Under the pieces are notes generated by a model. That model made no database searches and was not told the origin of the DNA. It saw only the letters and a program-made list of their open reading frames with translations. From an uncultured Saprospiraceae bacterium (lineage in GTDB: Bacteria; Bacteroidota; Bacteroidia; Chitinophagales; Saprospiraceae), in NCBI GenBank assembly GCA_937942465.1, contig CALDEO010000104.1:1-14712 (forward strand): 14,712 bases of DNA, in the 5' to 3' direction. Within the stretch, counting starts at the first letter, position 1; the number at the start of each line of letters is the position of its first letter. Of this stretch, positions 11,501 to 14,712 are shown one piece after another. A program made the translations under genes and the position numbers.

Positions 11501-14500
11501 ACAATGCTTATGAGAGAGATGTAAGACAAGACGATGCTTTCGACGATGAGTTAGAAGGTAATGGTCAAGCCAAAGGAGAAGATGAAGATGATCATGATGT
11601 AGGAGAGATAGAGATCTATGACTTAGCATTGAATAAGACTACCGATGACATCGGTCCATTTAGATGTGATGACTTAGTTACATTCTATATCGAAGTATTC
11701 AATCAAGGTAACGAGACTGCTACCGACATTGTATTCTACGATCAACTACAAGAAGGATTACAATACGAAAGTGTTAATAATGGTACATGGACACATGATC
11801 CGGTATTAGATAGAGCATCTTCTACGATTCCATCGTTAGCTGCAGGAGCAAGTGTGATTGTACCTATTACCGTAAGGGTAGTAGAGAGTACATCTACTGG
11901 TGATGGCTGGTATAACAATGCAGAGATATTGAGCTTTAGAGATGTACTTGGTCAAGATAGAAACCTTGATGATATCGATAGTACGCCAGATGCTGACTTG
12001 ACTAATGATGTAGGTGGTACTGCCGATACAGATGAAGATGATCATGTATCTGATGACAGTGTTAATGGTAACATGGACGGTATTACTGATGAAGATGATC
12101 AAGATCCAGAGAGAATCAAAGTATATGATTTAGCTCTTAAAAAAGAAGTGGTAACTACTCCTATTTATGAGTATTACCAAGACATACAATTCCAGATTAC
12201 GGTATGTAATCAAGGAAATGAGGCAGTGCAGAATATTACAATTGAGGATTATTTACCGATAGGATACGGATTCTCTACTGTGAATAATGCAGGATGGAAT
12301 GCAAGTAGACAATATACAATTGCGTCTCCTCTCCAACCTGATGATTGTATTGTAGTGCCGATTACATTCACAATACTACAGACTAATGGTGGATCTAAGC
12401 ACTGGGCTAACTACTCTGAGATCATCCGTTTTGAAGATCTTAATGGTGTAGATAGATCTCTTGAGGACTTTGATAGTACTCCAGCATCTAACAATGCCTA
12501 CGAAAATCTCGTAAGAGAGGACGGTATATACAATGATGAGTTAGAAGGTAATGGACAAGCTAAAGGAGAAGATGAAGATGACCATGATGTGGCTGAAATC
12601 ATCGTTCAAGATTTAGCATTACAAAAGGAAATAATTACACAAGGGCCATATAGCTTTGGTCAACCGATCGTATATCGTATGACGGTATATAATCAAGGTA
12701 ATGATCCTGCATATGATGTAGAGATAAGTGACTACATACCTGTAGGACTTGCGTACTCATCTGTTAATAATGGTACTTGGACATCGTCTCTAGGTAGTAG
12801 TCTTGCGACAACACAGTTTGCAACACCATTATTGCCAGGAGACAATAGATCTGTAGATATCACACTTACGATGAATAAACTTAAGGATGATGTAGATGCA
12901 TGGGATAACCGAGCAGAAATATCATCAGCAGTTGATCAATTCAATATCCTATTTGATGATATTGACTCAGAGATGGATGGTATCTTAGGCAATGATGTCG
13001 GAGGTACACCATGGACTGCTGAGGATGGACTTATATCTGATACAAGTGTAGATGATGATGGTAATGGAGTCTTTGATGAAGATGATGAAGATGTAGCTAG
13101 AATAGCTGTATTCGATTTAGCATTACGTAAAGTGCTCGATACTCCTGCACCTTATGTGTATAATCAGACATTAGACTTCACGATTACAGTATTTAATCAA
13201 GGTAATGAAGATGGTAACAACATCCAGATATTGGATCACGTACCACCAGGATTAAGCTTTGATCCAGTAGTTAATCCACAATGGACTTTATTGGCTAATG
13301 GAGATTTACAATACAACTTCCCTAACACTTTAGTGCCATTGGATAGCGTATCTGTACCATTGACTCTTGAGATCATCCGTACTGATGGAGGTGTCAAGCA
13401 TTGGACTAATTACTCTGAGATTAAAACTGCAAGCGGTAGAGCTGATATTGGTACACCGAATAGAGATCTATGGGATGTAGATAGTACTCCTGACTCTGAT
13501 AGCGTATATGAAAACAACGTATGCTTACCTCCATACAACAGTGTTGATGACCTTGCTAACCCTTGGGATGATGAGATCTGTGGATGTGGACCAGTATATG
13601 GCGAGGATGAAGATGATCATGACCCAGCGGGTATTGAGATATTTGACTTAGCCCAGATTAAGACAACAACGGCTACGACACCATTTAGATATGGTGATAT
13701 CGTACCGTTTGTAATAACGATATTCAATCAAGGTAGTTTATTTGCTACTGATGTTGTGGTTACTGATTATGTGCCTTGTGGATTTGAGTTTGATCCTGCA
13801 TTAAACACAGGTTGGACCCTTGCGGGGAATCTTGCAACTCGTACAACTACAGGAATGTTACTTCCAGGTCAGAGTACGCAGATGACGATTAACTTGAGAG
13901 TGATCCCTTGTATCTCAGATAGTGAGATTGCATGGACTAACTATACTGAAATCAGTAGCAGCGAAACTGAAGACTTGTTCGCAGCAACAGACTTCGATAG
14001 TACATCTGATCAGATCAATGATGAAGTAAATATTGACGATAACGAAGTACAGACACCATCTGATGAAGATGATCATGATGTTGAGCGAATAGAGGTGATG
14101 GACTTCGCATTGAAGAAAACTACACCTATCTGTGATCCATTCTTATTGGGAGATACGATCAGATTTGATGTTACAGTATACAATCAAGGTAACGTTGTGA
14201 GTGGTCCTATCGGTATAATCGATACAATCCATAGTGGGTTTATCTATGATACTACATTGAACCCTAATTGGATTATGAATGGTAGTATTGCTGACTACAC
14301 AATCCCTGCAGGTCTAGCACCTCAGGATAGTGTTATAGTGCCATTGTTCTTAATCGTGACGATGGATGCAACTCCGTTCTTAGAAGATTATTACAACAGA
14401 TCAGAGATTAGCTTTAGTTCTGATGTTACAGGTGCTATCGTTATCGATGCAGATAGTAATGCTGATAGAAACTTCCATAATGACAACTTCGTGTTGCCTA

Positions 14501-14712
14501 CGGATTCTATAGCTAATATCTTCGATATTAATGATGATGAAATCACTGAAAATTTCCCAGTATACAATGGTAATGTATCAAGCAATGATGATGAGGATGA
14601 CTCTGATCCTGCTAAGATATCTGCTGCAAGTAAGCTAGGAGATTATGTATGGAAAGACATCAATGGTAATGGTATTCAAGACTTCTTTGAGCCAGGCGTT
14701 GAAGGCGTAGTA
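2494..14712 (+). CDS. Giant secreted DUF11-repeat surface protein (adhesin/stalk-like), C-terminus off the window
   Basis: One frame runs from ATG 2494 to the right edge, 4073 codons with no stop, so the protein is longer than 4073 residues. An in-frame TAA at 2473-2475 and the absence of other start codons fix the start, which opens a clear signal peptide. Order: signal peptide (1-28), SdrD B-like domain (about 32-167), Ig-like domain (about 170-250), an atypical DUF11-like unit (252-397), 22 DUF11-like units in 11 alternating A+B modules (398-4045), and the start of a second SdrD B-like domain (4046 on). DUF11-type units are beta-sandwich domains used as spacers in bacterial surface proteins. 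Each begins with (F/Y)DLALxK, has a NQGN turn, a DYxPxG loop and a conserved Trp, and ends in an Asp-rich linker that probably binds calcium. The product is very acidic. No enzymatic motif is seen. Function as an adhesin or long extracellular fibre is inferred. The leader has only a weak AGGA 12 bases before the ATG. Confidence 0.96.
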   Translation, partial: MYFSTTRRLSVRLCITLFLAMMFQFSFAQPSSIGDYVWYDTNNNGIQESGEPAYVGSRVWLYTEFVPGTYTLVGQTVTDASGIYEFNSFNAFLGANRDYYITIVDPLLEPGSTNPTEPTLANVGSDALDNDGTIAPASFTPFAGQSYVQLNTGSSTGALSDFDFGFYTLCSDLSVTLPATVAACTGETLDFTAVTTGGTGVIGYDWTDGTSGLSNQNSIRVFASQTFSVTATDEIGCTNVSDVVITVTDCPMDLNLTKSTVGVTSTMAGDGVSFNIEICNEGQSEVDSIEIHDIFPSGYILVDTDWTVIAASTTQSTATLELGSSNGTLPAGGLAIGACVNVTMDVLIDECASTDNLVNTALINYQRDVFGSLVDADSTPGGAILDEDDTDTASAPVFDLALRKTIPTPSVPYDINEAVTFQIEIFNQGNVPATNVNVIDHVPMGFVFDAAANPAWTYNAATRQAVGIVPGTIAPGTSATLDIILNVASASNIDDWTNIAEILSAQDANGVDMTNSDFDSTPDSNPSNDVGGVPGTDSDNEINDNGANKDGDNVTDEDDHDSERIEIFDLALIKQLTTSAPYFYGQDHLFNITVCNQGSIVAMNIEVTDYIPNGYIVNAASSLPFWTVDASGNLLTTTMTQLGPGDCEVLPLTLTLQQTTGDVSDWINYSEITGAEDNEGNDMTNFDSDSTPGSNSLTENSVQPGDADDDNLNGNGPNAGEDEDDHDPAGPKIYDVALSKTLPAVGPFEYGDFLGFVITVTNQGNETLSGVDIYDVVPSGFTFDPSNAPTWTYTAGTRVATTTIDDLLPGQSKTVNITLEVNASVGDIDAWTNYAEVFGIRDINGLNVSALEVDSNPDMIVNNDIGGTPDTAEDDLITDNGTDYDGDGVSDEDDHDPERIEIFDLALIKETFTPGPYQYGQDVTFNITVQNQGNTPATNIVIEDYIPAGYSLNTALSTGWSAAGSYTIAGPLMPGASEVVQIVLIVNPSIGADKAWVNYSEIISAQNELGEDRTNQDADSNPNTNSATENSVLPDDADDNNLLGNGPNVGEDEDDHDPADIEIFDLSLTKTTTAVAPLNINDVITFDIEVCNQGNVNPDNITILDYIPEGMTFAASSVPTWTSINTPRGATTTVLGLAENTCVIRSIDLTLSKAYGNIDAWTNVAEISSAFDANNVLLTDADSGMDNNIANDAGGTPDTPEDNHIIDDGADGNGDGITDEDDHDPTRLKIFDLALDKKLVTVGPYIYGQLVQFDITVYNQGNEVATQVTIEDYISAGYSFNAADNPGWTGGAQYTIPTAMAPNTSVTVPVFLVLEQTPGNASNWFNYAEITSFADEFGTDASSQEYDSTPGSNGPVENSVEPDDPNDNNILGCGPIAGEDEDDHDVAGVRFIDGALRKTLLSNGPFTYGDIVTFEIEIFNQGAEPFTAEIVDYIPNGLAYAATNNPFWTLDAATNYAYANIPSIDAGDSRVVTIDLELLSYCDDADAWTNRSEISKLFDADGNDVSFIDYDSEADALNGNDVGGTIRTPEDDMIMDDGTDRDGDGITDEDDEDPAIVDIFDLALKKVLVASGTLVDGQDFTFNIIVENQGNLTATNIGIEDYVPAGFTFDITKNPGWTAAQTYNIAGPLLPADAVTIPIVLTYVQTTGGEIDYTNYAEIISAQDENGVDFTNQDIDSTPGSNTATELLVEPLSANDNNVKGNGPGAGEDEDDHDPAGLQVFDVALRKTIITGGPYRKGDIVQFQIEVFNQGGEELRDVEVTDYYAMGIEYLPSNNGTWTPDAANGYATTVIPVIPLNGSQIVTIDYLLVANTDQDGWTNVAEVSEMFNDNGVDVTLLDIDSSSDQIKGNDTGGTPLTPEDDLITDDGTDFDGDGVRDEDDSDPALLPVYDAALTKVVVTPPPYAYQQLIQFDITVYNQGNLPLTQVTVEDYLPAGFSFDVANNPGWTAAATYTIPTMIPSWTDVTFPIFLTIEQTSGDTRDWLNYAEVVSFADGAGNDQSANDYDSTLGSNSAYELQVEDGDLFDDNIFGSGQIDNEDEDDHDPAGIQIFDLALNKKLNQAGPYVCGTIIAFDIEVYNQGNETVTNVEVEDYFTPGLSYQASNNANWTLDVAGDMASRVIPSIDPGESVIISISFEVLESLTTGDDWFNNAEIRRFEDSDNVDRSAEDIDSTPDDILGNDVGGTADTDEDDHLNDDGVDGDGDGITDEDDHDPERISVYDVALSKEVVTPAPYTYYQDIMFNITVCNQGNEILNNIQIEDYLPTGFGFDPAINAGWTAAGTYMISTPLGTDQCTVVPITLKILQTNGGSKMWANYAEVTSFQDANGIDRSGEDFDSTPGSNSAYENLVREGDAFDDDLTGNGQAKGEDEDDHDVAEIEVFDLALNKRLTAQPAPYLCGRALTFDIEVFNQGNMTVTDVDINDYLPSGLEYQASNDATWTYNAVTGIATTTIGQILPGETQVITLDVIVVESTGAGDNWYNNAEITEFSDSNGIERSTEDIDSTPDITVGNDVGGVADSNQDDHVDDDGVDGNMDGITDEDDQDPERISIYDLALIKEVVTPAPYMYYQKIVFEITVCNQGNEIVNNIQIEDYLPPGFGFDPSINAGWTAAGTYTIASPLDPDACTMVPITLQILQTNGGSKMWANYSEIIAFEDANGVDRSQEDFDSTPASNNAYENAVRQDDVFDDMLEGNGQAKGEDEDDHDVAEIEIYDLALNKTLDNQPAPYKCGRILTFEFEIFNQGNMTATDIEVSDYIPSGFRFVTSNIPTWGYNTASLIANTTIPTLAPGASTVISIDLEVIESTDPGDNWYNSAEISNFKDVAGINRNNDDIDSTPDTMALNDVGGTAETAEDDHVSDDGVNGNMDGITDEDDQDPERISVYDLALIKEVITQGPYTYYQNVLFNITVCNQGNETTNNILIEDYLPIGFGFDAAANTGWTAAGTYTISTPLSPDDCVIIPLNLQLLQTTGGDRNWANYAEIMSFEDANGVDRSLEDFDSTPASDNAYERDVRQDDAFDDELEGNGQAKGEDEDDHDVGEIEIYDLALNKTTDDIGPFRCDDLVTFYIEVFNQGNETATDIVFYDQLQEGLQYESVNNGTWTHDPVLDRASSTIPSLAAGASVIVPITVRVVESTSTGDGWYNNAEILSFRDVLGQDRNLDDIDSTPDADLTNDVGGTADTDEDDHVSDDSVNGNMDGITDEDDQDPERIKVYDLALKKEVVTTPIYEYYQDIQFQITVCNQGNEAVQNITIEDYLPIGYGFSTVNNAGWNASRQYTIASPLQPDDCIVVPITFTILQTNGGSKHWANYSEIIRFEDLNGVDRSLEDFDSTPASNNAYENLVREDGIYNDELEGNGQAKGEDEDDHDVAEIIVQDLALQKEIITQGPYSFGQPIVYRMTVYNQGNDPAYDVEISDYIPVGLAYSSVNNGTWTSSLGSSLATTQFATPLLPGDNRSVDITLTMNKLKDDVDAWDNRAEISSAVDQFNILFDDIDSEMDGILGNDVGGTPWTAEDGLISDTSVDDDGNGVFDEDDEDVARIAVFDLALRKVLDTPAPYVYNQTLDFTITVFNQGNEDGNNIQILDHVPPGLSFDPVVNPQWTLLANGDLQYNFPNTLVPLDSVSVPLTLEIIRTDGGVKHWTNYSEIKTASGRADIGTPNRDLWDVDSTPDSDSVYENNVCLPPYNSVDDLANPWDDEICGCGPVYGEDEDDHDPAGIEIFDLAQIKTTTATTPFRYGDIVPFVITIFNQGSLFATDVVVTDYVPCGFEFDPALNTGWTLAGNLATRTTTGMLLPGQSTQMTINLRVIPCISDSEIAWTNYTEISSSETEDLFAATDFDSTSDQINDEVNIDDNEVQTPSDEDDHDVERIEVMDFALKKTTPICDPFLLGDTIRFDVTVYNQGNVVSGPIGIIDTIHSGFIYDTTLNPNWIMNGSIADYTIPAGLAPQDSVIVPLFLIVTMDATPFLEDYYNRSEISFSSDVTGAIVIDADSNADRNFHNDNFVLPTDSIANIFDINDDEITENFPVYNGNVSSNDDEDDSDPAKISAASKLGDYVWKDINGNGIQDFFEPGVEGVV
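2587..2994 (+). other. N-terminal SdrD B-like domain, residues about 32-167
   Basis: SIGDYVWYDTNNNGIQESGE is a textbook SdrD B opening, with the D-T-N-N-N-G-I-Q loop expected to bind calcium. It is followed by VGSRVWLY, then TDASGIYEF and a closing DFDFGFY strand. The same opening, GDYVWKDINGNGIQD, returns at the far end of the window, so the repeat array is bracketed by two domains of this family. Confidence 0.9.
3001..3243 (+). other. Ig/PKD-like domain, residues about 170-250
   Basis: Cys170 and Cys184, then GYDWTDGTSG with Trp206, a QTFSVTATDEIGC strand (Cys237) and VVITVTDC (Cys250). This resembles the first domain of the divergent protein and is a common Bacteroidota Ig/PKD-like module. 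It links the first SdrD B-like domain to the repeat array. Confidence 0.65.
3247..3684 (+). repeat. Leading atypical DUF11-like unit (unit 0), residues 252-397
   Basis: It starts MDLNLTKS in place of (F/Y)DLALxK and has ICNEGQ where later units have NQGN. It ends ADSTPGG followed by a short DEDDTD linker that fits neither the A nor the B type. It carries the paired cysteines seen in some later units (Cys279 and Cys339, spacing 60). It is shorter than most units and probably caps the array. Confidence 0.8.
3685..4692 (+). repeat. Module 1 (A unit 1 + B unit 2), residues 398-733
   Basis: Unit 1 has no cysteine and an A linker with NDVGGV and a DGDNVTDEDDHD loop. Unit 2 has the paired cysteines Cys595 (in VCNQGS) and Cys647 (in GPGDC), and a B linker with GNGPNAGEDEDDHDPA. 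At 166 residues, unit 2 is a few residues longer than the later standard B unit. Confidence 0.88.
4693..5682 (+). repeat. Module 2 (A unit 3 + B unit 4), residues 734-1063
   Basis: No cysteine in either unit. The A linker carries NDIGGTPDTAEDD and then a strong calcium-loop-like DYDGDGVSDEDDHD (about 883-896). Unit 4 is the first of eight B units of exactly 161 residues. Confidence 0.88.
5683..6666 (+). repeat. Module 3 (A unit 5 + B unit 6), residues 1064-1391
   Basis: Unit 5 is the only A unit with the paired cysteines (Cys1091 in VCNQGN, Cys1142 in ENTC). Unit 6 lacks the pair but has a lone Cys1373 in its B linker (GCGP). The A linker loop is DGNGDGITDEDDHD. Confidence 0.88.
6667..7653 (+). 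repeat. Module 4 (A unit 7 + B unit 8), residues 1392-1720
   Basis: Unit 7 opens with IDGALRK, a variant of the usual start, and has a single Cys1482 late in the domain. Its linker ends DRDGDGITDEDDED with Glu where most have His. Unit 8 has no cysteine. Confidence 0.87.
7654..8640 (+). repeat. Module 5 (A unit 9 + B unit 10), residues 1721-2049
   Basis: Free of cysteine. Unit 9 has NQGGE for NQGNE and the unusual DYYAMG loop. Its linker ends DFDGDGVRDEDDSD. The B linker of unit 10 is variant (FGSGQIDNEDEDDHDPA). Confidence 0.87.
8641..9630 (+). repeat. Module 6 (A unit 11 + B unit 12), residues 2050-2379
   Basis: First of four closely related modules. The A unit has a lone cysteine (Cys2066, in PYVCG) near its start. 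The B unit has the pair Cys2246 and Cys2293 (spacing 47). The A linker ends DGDGDGITDEDDHDPERI and the B linker contains GNGQAKGEDEDDHD. Confidence 0.9.
9631..10623 (+). repeat. Module 7 (A unit 13 + B unit 14), residues 2380-2710
   Basis: Lone Cys2397 in the A unit and the pair Cys2577/Cys2624 in the B unit. Unit 14 aligns to unit 12 without gaps, about 128 of 161 residues identical by hand count. The A linker is DGNMDGITDEDDQD, with Met in place of a loop residue, a variant shared with modules 8 and 9. Confidence 0.9.
10624..11616 (+). repeat. Module 8 (A unit 15 + B unit 16), residues 2711-3041
   Basis: Lone Cys2728 in the A unit (PYKCG) and the pair Cys2908/Cys2955 in the B unit. The A linker again has NGNMDGITDEDDQD. 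Close relative of modules 7 and 9, so these look like recent tandem copies. Confidence 0.9.
11617..12606 (+). repeat. Module 9 (A unit 17 + B unit 18), residues 3042-3371
   Basis: Lone Cys3058 in the A unit (PFRCD) and the pair Cys3238/Cys3285 in the B unit. Unit 17 replaces the usual DYxPxG loop with DQLQEG. Last module of the cysteine-containing block and last B unit of exactly 161 residues. Confidence 0.9.
12607..13641 (+). repeat. Module 10 (A unit 19 + B unit 20), residues 3372-3716
   Basis: Unit 19 begins QDLALQK and has no cysteine. Unit 20 is 177 residues because its B linker is enlarged with an insert holding Cys3677, Cys3696 and Cys3698 (ICGCGP) before GEDEDDHDPA. This is the first clear break in the regular spacing. 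Confidence 0.87.
13642..14628 (+). repeat. Module 11 (A unit 21 + B unit 22), residues 3717-4045
   Basis: The most diverged module. Unit 21 opens FDLAQIK, is only 152 residues long, has Cys3762 and Cys3806 in new positions and lacks the NDVGGT and DGDG parts of the A linker, keeping only DEDDHD. Unit 22 has Cys3880 and a long, atypical acidic linker with little resemblance to the B linker before DDEDDSDPA. It looks like the end cap of the array. Confidence 0.82.
14629..14712 (+). other. Start of a second SdrD B-like domain, cut by the window edge
   Basis: SKLGDYVWKDINGNGIQDFF followed by EPGVEGVV matches the opening of the N-terminal SdrD B-like domain, including the D-x-N-x-N-G loop. It shows that the protein continues past the window with at least one more domain. 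Confidence 0.9.

Larger units (their letters stand above)
3685..14628 (+). repeat. Array of 22 DUF11-like units arranged as 11 A+B modules
   Basis: Units begin at residues 398, 568, 734, 903, 1064, 1231, 1392, 1560, 1721, 1889, 2050, 2219, 2380, 2550, 2711, 2881, 3042, 3211, 3372, 3540, 3717 and 3869. Odd units (A) end in NDVGGT, then EDD, then D-rich repeats and usually DEDDxDPE. Even units (B) end in DSTPGSN, then ENxV, GNG and GEDEDDHD. A units measure 167-170 residues (last one 152). B units are 166, then eight in a row of exactly 161, then two of about 177. The module period is about 328-336 residues, close to 990 bases. Aspartates in the linkers resemble thrombospondin type 3 and dockerin-like calcium loops. 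The exact 14-mer GATGAAGATGATCA occurs 16 times along the array. Confidence 0.93.

Noticed and set aside
3685..14628. CRISPR array or satellite DNA, because of the regular short repeats
   Set aside because: The repeats are coding, in frame, about 480-510 bases apart, and vary as protein domains do; there are no spacers of uniform short length.

Overview
The window holds two very large, partial, head-to-head genes for secreted surface proteins, separated by a 419-base divergent regulatory region. I see no RNA gene, insertion sequence, CRISPR array or phage gene. The organism is most likely a member of the Bacteroidota, and a Saprospiria-like bacterium is a reasonable guess. The reasons are a SprB-type repeat, SdrD B-like and DUF11-like domains on very long exported proteins, a signal peptide ending in Phe-Ala-Gln, A-rich leaders without a good Shine-Dalgarno site, and a perfect TAnnTTTG promoter element. 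The genus cannot be read from this window.

Layout. From 2074 leftward to base 1 (minus strand) runs the first 691 codons of a secreted protein: signal peptide, Ig/PKD-like domain, SprB-like repeat, SdrD B-like domain, then a probable beta-propeller that runs off the left edge. Bases 2075-2493 are the shared upstream region. It contains a 21-base inverted repeat (18 of 21 paired) that places the same motif, facing outward, upstream of both genes, plus perfect palindromes of 14 and 10 bases and a promoter for the rightward gene. From 2494 to the right edge (plus strand) runs one uninterrupted frame of 4073 codons with neither a stop nor the natural end of the gene: signal peptide, SdrD B-like domain, Ig-like domain, one atypical DUF11-like unit, 22 further DUF11-like units, then the start of a second SdrD B-like domain.

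The most interesting feature is the order inside the 22-unit array. Units strictly alternate between two types, A and B, told apart by their acidic linkers. A units end in an NDVGGT segment followed by a DGDGxxDEDD calcium-loop-like motif. B units end in an ENxVxxDD...GNG...GEDEDDHD motif. The real building block is therefore an A+B module of about 330 residues (about 990 bases), present 11 times. Eight B units in succession are exactly 161 residues long, while A units vary. A pair of cysteines is gained or lost together between units, which points to an in-domain disulfide. Modules 6-9 also carry one extra cysteine at the same place in each A unit.

Together the two genes look like a co-regulated pair of giant surface adhesins or cell-envelope fibres, with the array acting as a long calcium-stiffened stalk. 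Export would use Sec; anchoring or type IX secretion signals would lie outside the window and cannot be checked here.
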